Below are positions 1 through 10,714 of a stretch of DNA of 64,000 nt, one piece after another. The number at the start of each line of letters is the position of its first letter. Position 1 is the first letter of the stretch. Where the stretch lies: positions 38,185-102,184 of the forward strand of contig JAJZES010000015.1 in NCBI GenBank assembly GCA_021845985.1. The letters are read 5' to 3'. This DNA comes from Pseudomonadota bacterium. Its GTDB lineage: Bacteria > Pseudomonadota > Alphaproteobacteria > Acetobacterales > Acetobacteraceae. The notes under the pieces were generated by a model. It was not told the DNA's origin and did not search any database. It saw nothing but the letters and a program-made list of their open reading frames with translations. Position numbers and translations under genes: made by a program.

Positions 1-617
1 GCGATGTCGGCGGCCGAGGGCGTCGGGTCGCCGCTCGGGTGGTTGTGGACGAGAATGAGCGCCGTGGCATGCAGTTCCAGCGCCCGCCGGACCACCTCGC
101 GCGGATAGACCGGGGTGTGGTTGACCGTGCCGCGGGACTGCGCCTCATCGGCCAGCAGCCGGTTGCGCGTGTCGAGATAGAGCACCCGCACCTGCTCGAT
201 GCGCTCGCGGGCGATGGCGGCGTTGAGATAGTCCATCAGCCGGTCCCAGTTGGACAGCACCGGCCGCTCCATCACCTCGGCGCGGGCGAGGCGCAGCGCC
301 GCGACATGCACCGTCTTGACCGCCGCGGCGCCGGAGTCGCCGACGCCCTCGATGCGCAGCAACTCGGTCACCGGCGCCGCCACCACACCGGCGAAGCTGC
401 CGAAGCGGGCCAGCATCTGTTTGGCGATGGCCTTGGTGTCGCGCCGCGGCAGCGCCAGGAACAGCACCATTTCCAGCAATTCATAATCGGCCAGCGCCTC
501 CGACCCGGCCGCCAGCAGCTTCGCCCGCATCCGGCCGCGATGCCCCTCGGCGCCCGGCGCCGGCGGCGCCGCTGTGTCCAGGCCCGGCAGCAGGGACGGC
601 GCTGGCACCTTGGCCAC
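1..617 (-). CDS. radC: DNA repair protein RadC (JAB/MPN domain), 3' end outside the window
   Basis: RadC-family protein, a JAB/MPN-type putative metal-dependent protein of uncertain biochemical role, historically linked to DNA repair. Reading the minus strand from a GTG at 617 gives an N-terminal helix-hairpin region (GHRGRMRAKLL, then a segment ending RIEGVGDSG) followed by the RadC signature LVHNHPSGDPTPS at the window edge, which supplies the metal-binding His pair. About 205 residues are present and the last 20-30 are cut off. An in-frame TAG, which is the stop of the upstream thioesterase, lies three codons before the GTG, so the start cannot be further upstream. The gene follows the thioesterase closely and is probably co-transcribed with map. 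Confidence 0.88.
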   Translation of the reverse strand, partial: MAKVPAPSLLPGLDTAAPPAPGAEGHRGRMRAKLLAAGSEALADYELLEMVLFLALPRRDTKAIAKQMLARFGSFAGVVAAPVTELLRIEGVGDSGAAAVKTVHVAALRLARAEVMERPVLSNWDRLMDYLNAAIARERIEQVRVLYLDTRNRLLADEAQSRGTVNHTPVYPREVVRRALELHATALILVHNHPSGDPTPSAADI

Positions 618-623
618 GCGGCG

Positions 624-1031
624 CTACGCGGGAACGAGATAGGGCGCCAGCGCCGCCCGCCAAGCATCACTCAGCGGCAGCGCCCGCCGCGTCGTCAGAT
701 CAATCACCACCAGAACCGACAGCGCCCGCGCCGTCAGCGTCTCGCCGACGCTCAGCCGCTGCCGCAGCTGCAGCGATTTGGTGCCAAGCCGCGCCACTTC
801 GGTCTCGATCCGCACCTCACCCGGCCAGTTCATCTCGCGCAGGAAATCCAGCTCCAGCCGCGCGATGACCACCGAATGGCCCTGTTCCGGCGCGATCAGC
901 CCGGCCGCCGCCATCAGCTCCGCCCGGCCGGCCTCGCACATCACCGTATAGATGGCGTTGTTGACGTGCCCGAGCTGATCGGTGTCGCAGAAGCGCAAAA
1001 CCTGGGTGGTGACGAAGGCGGCGCCGCTCAT
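624..1031 (-). CDS. 4HBT/YbgC-family acyl-CoA thioesterase
   Basis: Hot-dog fold thioesterase of 135 residues, the normal size for the 4HBT/FcbC-like family, expected to hydrolyse an acyl-CoA or acyl-thioester in the cytoplasm. The N-terminal motif CDTDQLGHVNNAIY carries the conserved catalytic-type Asp and the HVNN helix start of this family. The rest shows the usual beta-strand pattern without transmembrane segments. Its ATG overlaps the stop of map (ATGA), so the two are translationally coupled, and radC follows it. The physiological substrate cannot be told from sequence. It is not closely similar to the thioesterase at 21853. Confidence 0.8.
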   Translation of the reverse strand: MSGAAFVTTQVLRFCDTDQLGHVNNAIYTVMCEAGRAELMAAAGLIAPEQGHSVVIARLELDFLREMNWPGEVRIETEVARLGTKSLQLRQRLSVGETLTARALSVLVVIDLTTRRALPLSDAWRAALAPYLVPA

Positions 1032-1849
1032 CCGAGATAGGGCGGCTTGTCGAGGCCGGCGGGGGAGCCGGTGAACACTTCGACCCCATCCTCGGTGACG
1101 CCGACCATATGCTCGAACTGCGCCGACAGGCTGCGGTCGCGGGTCACCGCGGTCCAGCCGTCATCGAGCACCTTGACCTCCGGGCGGCCGGCATTGACCA
1201 TCGGCTCGATGGTGAAGAACATGCCGGGGCGCAGCACTGGCCCCTCGCCCGGCCGGCCGAAATGCAGCACGTTCGGCGCCTCGTGAAAGCGCCGGCCGAT
1301 GCCGTGGCCGCAGAAGTCGCGCACCACGCTGAACCGGTTGGCCTCGACGAAGGTTTGAATGGCGTGGCCGACATCGCCCAGCGTGGCGCCGGGACGCACC
1401 ACGCGCACGCCGCGCAGCAGCGCCTCATAGGTAACGTCGATCAGGTTGCGGGCGCGCGTGGTCGGCGGGCCGGCGCAGTACATCCGGCTCGAATCGCCGT
1501 GCCAGCCGTCGAGCACCACGGTCACGTCGATATTCAGCACATCGCCCTCCTCCAGCCGGCGATCACCGGGGATGCCGTGGCAGACGACGTGGTTGATGCT
1601 GGTGCAGATCGACTTGGGGAAGCCACGATAATTCAGCGGCGCCGGCACCGCGCCGTGGCTGGTGATGAATTCATGGCACAGCCGGTCCAGCGTTCCGGTG
1701 CTGACGCCGGGCCGCACATGCGGCACGATCATGTCGAGCGTCTCGGCGGCAAGCTGCCCGGCCGCGCGCATGCCAGCGAAATCTGCCGGCGCGTGTATCG
1801 CAATCCGTCTTGCGTCGGTCCCGCCGTCCATCCAATCGCTCCGTCCCAA
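1028..1849 (-). CDS. map: Methionine aminopeptidase, type I
   Basis: Removes the initiator methionine from nascent proteins (di-metal pita-bread fold). All ligands and catalytic residues of the family are visible in 273 residues: His91 (CHGIPGD), Asp108 and Asp119 (NIDVTVVLDGWHGDSS), His182 (GHGIGRRFHE), Glu215 (TIEPMV) and Glu246 (AQFEHMVGVTEDG). Length fits type Ia enzymes with a short N-terminal leader of about 15 residues. The chosen ATG at 1849 is the first in frame; an internal ATG at codon 7 is also possible. The stop overlaps the start of the downstream thioesterase. Confidence 0.95.
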   Translation of the reverse strand: MGRSDWMDGGTDARRIAIHAPADFAGMRAAGQLAAETLDMIVPHVRPGVSTGTLDRLCHEFITSHGAVPAPLNYRGFPKSICTSINHVVCHGIPGDRRLEEGDVLNIDVTVVLDGWHGDSSRMYCAGPPTTRARNLIDVTYEALLRGVRVVRPGATLGDVGHAIQTFVEANRFSVVRDFCGHGIGRRFHEAPNVLHFGRPGEGPVLRPGMFFTIEPMVNAGRPEVKVLDDGWTAVTRDRSLSAQFEHMVGVTEDGVEVFTGSPAGLDKPPYLG

Positions 1850-1941
1850 CCTCCGGGCCGGGCAATCGCGCCACGGTCCTGCGTCACGCCGTCAAGATGC
1901 GCAGCCGGTGGCGCGCGTGCAAGGCCGGCGACGGCAACTCC

Positions 1942-3168
1942 CTAGCGGCTGGCAACCTGTCCGGTATCCGCGCGCTGGATGGAACAGGCCATGTGCCGAT
2001 GCGCGAGCGTGGCGCAGGCGGCGTGCGCCTCGCCGGCGCTCAGCCCCGATACCACGGCACGAAACAGCGGATGCCGCCGGGTTCCCGCCGCCTCGATGCG
2101 CAGGTCGCCGGCATCGCCGCCATGCCGGGCCAGAGCGGCGGCGGAACGGGCCGCCGCCTCGCTGCTGAAGGTGCCGGTCTGCACGCCCCAGCCATGCGCG
2201 GAAAGGTGTATGCCGACGGCGGTGCGCGTCACCGCGCCGCTGTCCAGCCCGGCCGCCTGGGCGGCGGCTATCAGGCTGCCGTGCACCGGCTCCCGCCGGT
2301 CGCCGATCGGCACGTTGAGCTGCTCGAAGCCACGGTCGAGCAGCACCGCCATGTGCAGATCACGCTCGCCCGGCCGGGCCGCGCCGAGCACCACGCCGAT
2401 CAGCCGGACCTCGCCGCGCACCGCCGAGGTGACGAGGTTGAAGCCGGATGCCCCGATATAACCGGTCTTGATCCCGTCGGCGCCCGGATAGCTCTGCAGC
2501 AGGTGATCATGGTTGAGGATGGTGCGTCCGTGGAAAATGAAATACGGGATACTGAAATAATGGTAGTCGTCGGGAAAGTCCTGAACCAAATGCCGCGCCA
2601 GAACGGCCAAATCCCGCGCCGTCGTCATCTGCGCCGTATCCGGTAAGCCCGAGGCATTACGGAAGGTGGTATGGCTCATTCCGAGCGCGCGGGCCCGCAG
2701 CGTCATCATCTGGGCGAAGCGTTCTTCGTCGCCGCCAAGCAGTTCGCCGAGCGCCGCGGCGGCGTCATTGGCCGATTTGGTCACCAGGCCGAGGATCGCC
2801 TGCTCGACGGTGATGCGCGTGCCCGGCACCAGCCCGAGCTTGGACGGCGACATCGAGCCGGCATGGGCGGAGACCGGCACCGCGCTGTCCAGCCCCAGCC
2901 GGCGGTCGCGCAGCGCCTCGAACACCATATAGAGCGTCATCATCTTGGTCAGGCTGGCGGGATAGCGCGGCTCGTCGGCGTTGACCGCGCTGAGCACGTT
3001 GCCGGTCGCCGACTCGATGACGATGGAGCTGTAGCGGTCCGAACCGATCTGCGCCCGCGCCGCCCCGGCGACTGCCAGCAGACCGAACAGGCCGATCACC
3101 GCGGGCAGCACGGCGGCACGCAGGAAGCCGATCACGCCCGCGCTATGCCGGCGGCGCAATGCAACCAT
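1942..3168 (-). CDS. D-alanyl-D-alanine carboxypeptidase with C-terminal SPOR-like domain
   Basis: Periplasmic low-molecular-weight penicillin-binding protein (DacF/PBP5-6 type) that trims the terminal D-Ala of peptidoglycan stem peptides. A signal sequence occupies residues 1-40 (hydrophobic stretch ending GAARAQ). The three active-site motifs are present: SLTK (Ser72-Lys75), SAN (Ser132-Asn134) and KTG (234-236). After the catalytic domain, residues from about 328 to 400 (beginning WGVQTGTF) resemble a SPOR repeat, which in other proteins binds denuded septal glycans. This gives 408 residues, longer than PBP5 but usual for alphaproteobacterial DacF. It is transcribed away from the phasin gene, with a 319-bp gap upstream. 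Confidence 0.9.
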   Translation of the reverse strand: MVALRRRHSAGVIGFLRAAVLPAVIGLFGLLAVAGAARAQIGSDRYSSIVIESATGNVLSAVNADEPRYPASLTKMMTLYMVFEALRDRRLGLDSAVPVSAHAGSMSPSKLGLVPGTRITVEQAILGLVTKSANDAAAALGELLGGDEERFAQMMTLRARALGMSHTTFRNASGLPDTAQMTTARDLAVLARHLVQDFPDDYHYFSIPYFIFHGRTILNHDHLLQSYPGADGIKTGYIGASGFNLVTSAVRGEVRLIGVVLGAARPGERDLHMAVLLDRGFEQLNVPIGDRREPVHGSLIAAAQAAGLDSGAVTRTAVGIHLSAHGWGVQTGTFSSEAAARSAAALARHGGDAGDLRIEAAGTRRHPLFRAVVSGLSAGEAHAACATLAHRHMACSIQRADTGQVASR

Positions 3169-3343
3169 CAGCCATCCCTTCCGCGAATTGCCGTGCTGCT
3201 TCTTAGCGGCGCAAACTTCGACCTGTCCAGAGAGAACCTACCGTAAACCCCGGCAATTCCACGGTTTAGCTTCCGGCCGTGGCGGCCATCCCATTGCATC
3301 TCAGCAGGTTCCGCGGCGAAGCTTTTGCCACCTTCGGTCTTTT

Positions 3344-3408
3344 TGCACTGCACCATTTTCAGCTTGACCCGGCACGGCGTGGCTCCTATATCGCCGTTGT
3401 GCAGTGCA
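3344..3408. promoter_or_regulatory. Inverted pair of TGCACTGCAC sites, putative PhaR operators
   Basis: The 10-mer TGCACTGCAC at 3344-3353 recurs in inverted orientation as GTGCAGTGCA at 3399-3408. One copy lies upstream of the -35 and the other over the expected transcription start of the phasin promoter. Alphaproteobacterial PhaR, the PHB-responsive repressor, is known to bind TGC/GCA-rich sites upstream of phasin genes, so an operator role is a reasonable inference but is not shown. The rest of the 319-bp gap 3169-3487 holds the promoter and no gene. Confidence 0.5.
3364..3392 (+). promoter_or_regulatory. Sigma-70-type promoter of the phasin gene
   Basis: TTGACC at 3364-3369 and TATATC at 3387-3392 are separated by exactly 17 bp, a very good match to the housekeeping consensus in an otherwise GC-rich sequence. 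The expected start point near 3399 falls in one of the inverted GTGCAGTGCA sites. The leader then runs about 90 nt to the phasin ATG, which has a strong Shine-Dalgarno (GAGGTGA, 3477-3483). Confidence 0.65.
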
Positions 3409-3487
3409 GCATGGGCGTCGGGACGGTTCGCGGAGACATGGTTCATTGTGTCGGTCTGTCGACGCCACAAACAACGAGGTGAGTGGC

Positions 3488-4027
3488 ATGGCGGCAAGGA
3501 AAAGTGTCGAGGCGGCGATGGCGGAGACCGCGGCGGTGACGGCGGAGGCGGTGCCGGAGACGGCAGCCCCGGTCGTCGAGCGGCTGTCTGCGCCGGCCGA
3601 GGTCCTGGCGCTGCCGGCACCGGCGGCGGCAAAGATCGATAACACGACAACCCAGGTGACAGGCAACATGGAGAAAGTCATGAAGACCGCAGAAGAGTTC
3701 GTTTCGTTCGGCCAGGGCAATCTGGAAGCAGTGGTGAAGTCGGGCCAGATCTGGGCCGCCGGCGTGCAGGACATCAGCAAGCAGTTCGCTGCCAGCGCGC
3801 AGGCCCAGATGGACCACACCGTGGCGACGATGAAGGCCTTCGCCGGCATCAAGTCGCTGAAGGACGCGATCGACCTGCAGTCGAGCCTGGCCCGCGCCTC
3901 GATGGAGAAGGCGGTCAGCGAGACCAGCAAGCTGACCGACGCCTCGATGAAGCTCGCCGAGCAGACCATCGCGCCGCTCGCCGCGCGCATGACCCTGGCG
4001 ATGGAGAAGTTCGGCCGCGCCGTCTGA
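3488..4027 (+). CDS. Phasin (polyhydroxyalkanoate granule-associated protein)
   Basis: Amphipathic, mostly helical protein that coats intracellular PHB granules. The 179 residues comprise an Ala/Glu/Val-rich low-complexity N-terminal extension of about 50 residues and then a phasin_2-type helical domain (EEFVSFGQGNLEAVVKSGQ, later FAASAQAQMDHTVATMKAF), typical of alphaproteobacterial phasins. The ATG at 3488 was chosen for the GAGGTGA ribosome binding site about 6 nt upstream. An in-frame upstream extension to 3404 has no such site and would start about where transcription begins. It has its own promoter and a strong hairpin after the stop, so it is probably monocistronic. phaA and phaB, which make the PHB monomer, lie 3.3 kb downstream. 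Confidence 0.88.
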   Translation: MAARKSVEAAMAETAAVTAEAVPETAAPVVERLSAPAEVLALPAPAAAKIDNTTTQVTGNMEKVMKTAEEFVSFGQGNLEAVVKSGQIWAAGVQDISKQFAASAQAQMDHTVATMKAFAGIKSLKDAIDLQSSLARASMEKAVSETSKLTDASMKLAEQTIAPLAARMTLAMEKFGRAV

Positions 4028-4050
4028 GCGCCGACCGGACTTGAGGACGC

Positions 4051-4087
4051 AACCGCCGGCCCGGGCAGCTTGCCCGGGCCGGCGGTT
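4051..4087 (+). terminator. Strong GC hairpin terminator after the phasin gene
   Basis: A perfect 17-bp inverted repeat (4051-4067 with 4071-4087) and a 3-nt loop start about 24 bp after the phasin stop. The right arm ends in GGTTTGC, so the T-tract is short; this is common for terminators of GC-rich alphaproteobacteria. Confidence 0.7.
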
Positions 4088-4263
4088 TGCATTCGTGGGG
4101 CTTGTGCCGGGCGCGAACCGGCACAAACTGCGGTAAAGGCGTTGCGCCGCGGTGGGCTGAGCAAGGCCCTTTTGCCGCCGGCCGGGTTTTCGATAGTCTA
4201 GGCGCCGAGGCTGCCGCAGACTATGCGGGTGGGCAGCATGGCGGATGGCGAGCAGGCGCAACG

Positions 4264-4635
4264 ATGAGCGACGGTGACAGGCGCAAGGACGGCGGCGGCC
4301 CCGGTCGGACCGATGGCGGCCGGACAGACGGGACGGAGGGACCGACCACCGGCGTCGTGGTCAAGGCGCGGCCGAAGACGCGCAAGCCGGCGATGTACAA
4401 GGTCCTGATGCTGAACGACGATTACACGCCGATGGAATTTGTCGTGCATGTGCTCGAACGCTTCTTCCAGAAATCGCGGGAGGAGGCGACTCGAATCATG
4501 CTGCATGTGCATCGCCGCGGCGTCGGCGTGTGCGGCGTGTTCACCTATGAGGTCGCCGAAACCAAGGTAACGCAGGTGATGGACCTGGCGCGGCAGAACC
4601 AGCATCCGCTGCAATGCACGATCGAGAAAGAGTGA
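4264..4635 (+). CDS. clpS: ATP-dependent Clp protease adaptor ClpS
   Basis: Adaptor that recognises N-degron substrates and delivers them to ClpA-ClpP. The core domain is canonical: [20 protein letters not shown] with the Asn-Asp-Asp of the N-end-binding pocket, then a conserved [21 protein letters not shown]. It has 123 residues, including a disordered Gly/Asp-rich N-terminal tail of about 35 residues. The ATG at 4264 was chosen because the upstream in-frame sequence is non-conserved. It is followed by clpA 264 bp downstream in the same orientation, the usual alphaproteobacterial pairing. Confidence 0.94.
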   Translation: MSDGDRRKDGGGPGRTDGGRTDGTEGPTTGVVVKARPKTRKPAMYKVLMLNDDYTPMEFVVHVLERFFQKSREEATRIMLHVHRRGVGVCGVFTYEVAETKVTQVMDLARQNQHPLQCTIEKE

Positions 4636-4682
4636 CGCGCGCAGTGTCGCCACCCGGCGGGGTGCGACGTTTGACGTTCAAT

Positions 4683-4700
4683 CCCGGCCGGACGGCCGGG
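4683..4700. other. Small GC hairpin between clpS and clpA
   Basis: Perfect 8-bp stem (CCCGGCCG with CGGCCGGG) and a 2-nt loop about 48 bp after the clpS stop, without a T-run. It may attenuate or end clpS transcription. The rest of the 264-bp gap shows an AT-richer patch around 4720-4735 that could hold a clpA promoter, and the ribosome binding site AAGGAG at 4884-4889. Confidence 0.35.
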
Positions 4701-4899
4701 CTGTCTGCGGCATGGCGGATATTTAAGTAAGTATGGGCACAGAATCCTGGTGCGCCGTGAGCGCGATCGAGAAAGAATGACATCGGGTTGCCGCCGCTGT
4801 CATACCACCCGGCGGAATGCCTCGTGCGTCGCATGGCGCGTTGCCGCAGACTGGGCCGACGGCGCGTGGCGCCGGATCGTATGAAGGAGCGTCGAACCA

Positions 4900-7230
<2,331 letters not shown>

Positions 7231-7243
7231 CGTTCTGCGACGG

Positions 7244-7266
7244 CCAGGGGTGCGGCGCGCCCCTGG
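7244..7266. terminator. Possible terminator after clpA
   Basis: Inverted repeat CCAGGGG (7244-7250) with CCCCTGG (7260-7266) around a 9-nt loop, 14 bp after the clpA stop and before phaA. No T-tract is present, so this is only a structural candidate. Confidence 0.35.
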
Positions 7267-7321
7267 TCACGGCGCCCGCGGTTTGGCATGGATACCGCCA
7301 ACACATGCAGGGAGCAGCCAG

Positions 7322-8494
7322 ATGGACGACATCGTCATCGTATCCGCCGCGCGCACGCCGGTCGGCAGCTTCAACGGCGTCTTTGCCACGGTGCCGGCCC
7401 ACGCGCTCGGCACCGCCGCGCTTCAGGCGGCAATCTCCCGCGCCGGGCTGGAGCCGGGCGACGTTGATGAGGTGATCCTCGGCCAAGTGCTTACCGCCGC
7501 CCAGGGTCAGAACCCGGCCCGCCAGGCGGCACGCAATGCCGGCATCCCCGACACCAAGACCGCCTTCGGCATCAACCAGGTCTGCGGCTCCGGCCTGCGC
7601 GCCGTGGCGCTCGCCGCGCAGCAGATCATGAGCGGCGAAAGCAGCATCGTCGTCGCCGGCGGCCAGGAGAGCATGTCGCTCTCGCCGCACGCCCAGCATC
7701 TGCGCGCCGGGCAGAAAATGGGCGATTTCCAGTTGATCGACACGATGATCAAGGACGGGCTGTGGGACGCCTTCAACGGCTACCACATGGGCACCACGGC
7801 GGAGAACGTCGCCCGCGCCTACCAGATCACCCGCGAGCAGCAGGACGAGCTGGCACTCGGCAGCCAGCAGAGGGCCTCGGCGGCGCAAAAATCCGGGCGC
7901 TTCCGCGACGAGATCGCGCCGGTGACGGTGAAGGGCCGCAAGGGCGATGTGGTCGTCGCCGACGACGAATATATCCGCCACGATGCCTCGCCGGAAAGCA
8001 TGGCGAAGCTGCGCCCGGCCTTCAGCAAGGACGGCAGCGTCACCGCCGGCAATGCCAGCGGCATCAATGACGGCGCCTGCGCCCTGGTCGTCATGTCCGG
8101 CGCCGAGGCGAAGCGCCGCGGCCTGACGCCGCTCGCCCGCATCGCCAGTTTCGCCACCGCCGGCGTCGATCCGGCGCTGATGGGCACCGGCCCGATCCCG
8201 TCGAGCCGCAAGGCGCTGGCGCGCGCCGGCTGGACGCCGCAGGATCTCGACCTGATCGAAGCCAACGAGGCGTTCGCGGCGCAGGCGGCGGCGGTCAACA
8301 AGGAAATGGGCTGGGACACCGAGCGGGTGAACGTCAATGGCGGCGCCATCGCCATCGGCCACCCGATCGGCGCCTCCGGCGCGCGCGTGCTGACCACGCT
8401 GCTGCACGAGATGCAGAAGCGCGACGCGCATCGCGGACTGGCGACGCTGTGCATCGGCGGCGGCATGGGGGTTGCCATGTGCGTCGAGCGCTGA
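7322..8494 (+). CDS. phaA: Acetyl-CoA acetyltransferase (beta-ketothiolase) of PHB synthesis
   Basis: Condenses two acetyl-CoA to acetoacetyl-CoA, the first step of polyhydroxybutyrate synthesis. It has 390 residues, the standard length. Nucleophile Cys88 lies in NQVCGSGLRAV; the C-terminal signatures NGGAIAIGHPIGASGAR and CIGGGMG supply the catalytic His and second Cys. The ATG at 7322 follows GGGAGCAG. phaB comes 32 bp later in the same orientation, forming a phaAB pair. The polymerase gene phaC is not in the window. Confidence 0.93.
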   Translation: MDDIVIVSAARTPVGSFNGVFATVPAHALGTAALQAAISRAGLEPGDVDEVILGQVLTAAQGQNPARQAARNAGIPDTKTAFGINQVCGSGLRAVALAAQQIMSGESSIVVAGGQESMSLSPHAQHLRAGQKMGDFQLIDTMIKDGLWDAFNGYHMGTTAENVARAYQITREQQDELALGSQQRASAAQKSGRFRDEIAPVTVKGRKGDVVVADDEYIRHDASPESMAKLRPAFSKDGSVTAGNASGINDGACALVVMSGAEAKRRGLTPLARIASFATAGVDPALMGTGPIPSSRKALARAGWTPQDLDLIEANEAFAAQAAAVNKEMGWDTERVNVNGGAIAIGHPIGASGARVLTTLLHEMQKRDAHRGLATLCIGGGMGVAMCVER

Positions 8495-8526
8495 TCGCCG
8501 AATAAACCCGAGGGGGAAGGAAACAC

Positions 8527-9249
8527 ATGAAACGAGTTGCACTCGTCACCGGCGGCACGCGCGGTATCGGCGCGGAGATCAGCCGGCACCTGCACGAAGC
8601 CGGACGCCAGGTCATCGCCAGCTATGCCGGCAATGACGCGGCGGCGGCGGAGTTCGCCGCCACCACTGGCATCGAGGTGATGAAGTTCGATGCCGGTGAT
8701 TTCCAGCAATGCACCGACGCGGTGGCGAAAATCACCGCCGCGCACGGCGCCATCACTATCCTGGTCAACAACGCCGGCATCACCCGCGACGGCACCTTGA
8801 GCAAGATGACGCGCGACATGTGGGACGCGGTGATGGACACCAATCTCGGCTCCTGCTTCAACCTGTGCAAACTGACCTTCGATGCCATGCGCAGCGAAAA
8901 GTTCGGCCGCATCGTCAATATCGGCAGCATCAACGGCCAGGCCGGCCAGTACGGGCAGGTCAACTACGCCGCCGCCAAATCCGGCATCCACGGCTTCACC
9001 AAGGCGCTGGCGCAGGAGGGGGCGCGGTTCGGCATCACGGTCAATGCCATCGCCCCCGGCTATGTCGATACCGACATGGTGCGGGCGGTGCCGGCGGACG
9101 TGCTACAGAAGATCGTCGCCCGGATTCCGGTCGGCCGGCTTGGGCATGCCGAGGACATCGCCCGTGGCGTGGTGTTCCTGACCGCCGACGCGGCCGATTT
9201 CATCACCGGCTCGACGCTGTCGATCAACGGCGGGCAGCATATGTACTGA
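8527..9249 (+). CDS. phaB: Acetoacetyl-CoA reductase
   Basis: NADPH-dependent short-chain dehydrogenase that reduces acetoacetyl-CoA to (R)-3-hydroxybutyryl-CoA. It has 240 residues. The Rossmann motif TGGTRGIG is at the N-terminus, followed by NNAGITRDGT, the catalytic Ser in NIGSINGQAGQYGQVNYAA with Tyr and Lys in YAAAKSG, and the C-terminal INGGQHMY characteristic of PhaB. A purine-rich ribosome binding site (GGGGGAAGGA) precedes the ATG. It is in operon with phaA, and the DMT exporter starts 7 bp downstream. Confidence 0.94.
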   Translation: MKRVALVTGGTRGIGAEISRHLHEAGRQVIASYAGNDAAAAEFAATTGIEVMKFDAGDFQQCTDAVAKITAAHGAITILVNNAGITRDGTLSKMTRDMWDAVMDTNLGSCFNLCKLTFDAMRSEKFGRIVNIGSINGQAGQYGQVNYAAAKSGIHGFTKALAQEGARFGITVNAIAPGYVDTDMVRAVPADVLQKIVARIPVGRLGHAEDIARGVVFLTADAADFITGSTLSINGGQHMY

Positions 9250-9256
9250 GCCGGTC

Positions 9257-10105
9257 ATGCGCCCTGCGACCGGCCGCGCGACCTTGGCCGGGGGCGGGGC
9301 GATCCTGCTCTGGGCGTTTCTCGGCCTGCTGTCGCGCGCGGCGGGGGCGGTGCCGCCGCTGGAACTGACGGCGCTCAGCTTTGCCATCGCCGCGTTGCTC
9401 GGCATGACGGTGCTGGTGGCGCGTCGGCGGCTCGCGGATCTGCGGCAGCCGCCGCTTGCCTGGGTGCATGGCGTCGGCGGCCTGTTCGGTTTCCACGCGC
9501 TCTATTTCACCGCCCTTGCCTGGGCGCCGGCGGCGCAGGCGAATCTCATCAACTACATGTGGCCGCTGCTGATCGTGCTGCTGGCGGCGGTGCTGCTCGG
9601 GCTGCAGCTGACGCTGCGCCACCTGCTCGGGGCGGCGCTCGGCGCGGCGGGCTGCGTGCTGCTGCTGTCCGGCGGCGGCGGCCTCAGCGCCGCGTTCCTG
9701 CCCGGCTATCTGGCGGCGGCGGCGAGCGCGGTGACCTGGGCGACCTATTCGGTGCTGTCGCGCCGCTTCGCCGCGGTGCCGACCGGGGCGCTGGCCGGAT
9801 TCTGCGCCGGCAGCGCGGCGCTGGCGGGGCTGGCGCATCTGGCGGTGGAGCACAGTGTGGTGCCCGATGCCGGTGCGGCGCTGGCGGTCCTGGCGATGGG
9901 TCTCGGGCCGGTGGGCGGCGCGTTTTTCCTGTGGGATGCCGGCATGAAGCGCGGCGATCCACTGCTGCTGGGCACGCTCGCCTATGCGACGCCGGTGGCC
10001 TCGACGTTGCTGCTGTGCGCCGGCGGCTTTGCCGCGTTCAGCGGAACGCTGCTGGCCAGCGCCATGCTGGTCGCCGCCGGCGGGCTGGTGGCGGCGCGGG
10101 CCTGA
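9257..10105 (+). CDS. EamA/DMT-superfamily permease
   Basis: Integral inner-membrane protein of 282 residues with about ten hydrophobic segments in two EamA repeats, as in the drug/metabolite transporter family that often exports amino acids or metabolites. Typical pieces are ILLWAFLGLLSRA near the start and WAPAAQANLINYMWPLLIV in the middle. The start lies 7 bp after phaB, so it is likely carried on the phaAB transcript, although a functional tie to PHB is not obvious. It converges on the glutathione transferase gene, whose stop abuts its own. The substrate is unknown. Confidence 0.78.
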   Translation: MRPATGRATLAGGGAILLWAFLGLLSRAAGAVPPLELTALSFAIAALLGMTVLVARRRLADLRQPPLAWVHGVGGLFGFHALYFTALAWAPAAQANLINYMWPLLIVLLAAVLLGLQLTLRHLLGAALGAAGCVLLLSGGGGLSAAFLPGYLAAAASAVTWATYSVLSRRFAAVPTGALAGFCAGSAALAGLAHLAVEHSVVPDAGAALAVLAMGLGPVGGAFFLWDAGMKRGDPLLLGTLAYATPVASTLLLCAGGFAAFSGTLLASAMLVAAGGLVAARA

Positions 10106-10702
10106 TCAGCCGGGCGGCGCGGTCGCCACCATGCAGCGGTGCTGCGCGAACGCCGCGTACCACGCCGCCAATTGCGGGCAGGCCGGCCGCCACGGCTCAT
10201 GGCCAAAGCGGAAATCCAGATAGCCGAGGGCGCAGCCGATGGCGATGCTGCCGATGTCGAGCGCCTGATGCGGCGGATCGGCCTCCAGCAGCGCCAGCGT
10301 CTGGTCGATCGCCGTTTTGTGCCGCGCCATGATGGCGGTGCGGGCCGGCTCGGCCGGGCGCAGCCCGTCCTGGCGCCGGGCGACCGCGGCGTCCATGATC
10401 CCGTCCGCCATCGCCTGATGCCGCAGCGCCAGCCAGCGCGGGCCGCCGGCGCGCGGAAACAGCGGAAACTGGCCTTCCTGCGCATCGAGATATTCGCAGA
10501 TCACCGGACTGTCGAACAGCGCCAGCCCGTCATCGGTGACGAGGCAGGGCACCTTCATCAGCGGGTTGGCGGCCAGCAAATCGGCCGGGCTCGACCACGG
10601 ATCGGTCGGCACACGCTCGATCAGGGCATCGAGGTCGCGGGCGATGGCGCAGGCCATCACCTTGCGGACGAACGGGCTGGCCGCGGAATAGAACAGCTTC
10701 AT
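10106..10702 (-). CDS. Glutathione S-transferase family protein
   Basis: Cytosolic GST-like protein, 198 residues. The N-terminal thioredoxin-fold half begins MKLFYSAASPFVRKV and contains the glutathione-contact stretch NPLMKVPCLV and the DSPVICEYLDA turn. The C-terminal half is all-helical. Ser/Thr-type activation residues sit near position 6-9, so it may be a beta/theta-like enzyme; the substrate cannot be predicted. It lies 12 bp downstream of gloB on the same strand, so glutathione-dependent detoxification of methylglyoxal or electrophiles is a sensible shared theme. Confidence 0.82.
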   Translation of the reverse strand: MKLFYSAASPFVRKVMACAIARDLDALIERVPTDPWSSPADLLAANPLMKVPCLVTDDGLALFDSPVICEYLDAQEGQFPLFPRAGGPRWLALRHQAMADGIMDAAVARRQDGLRPAEPARTAIMARHKTAIDQTLALLEADPPHQALDIGSIAIGCALGYLDFRFGHEPWRPACPQLAAWYAAFAQHRCMVATAPPG

Positions 10703-10714
10703 GCGCGTCTCCGG

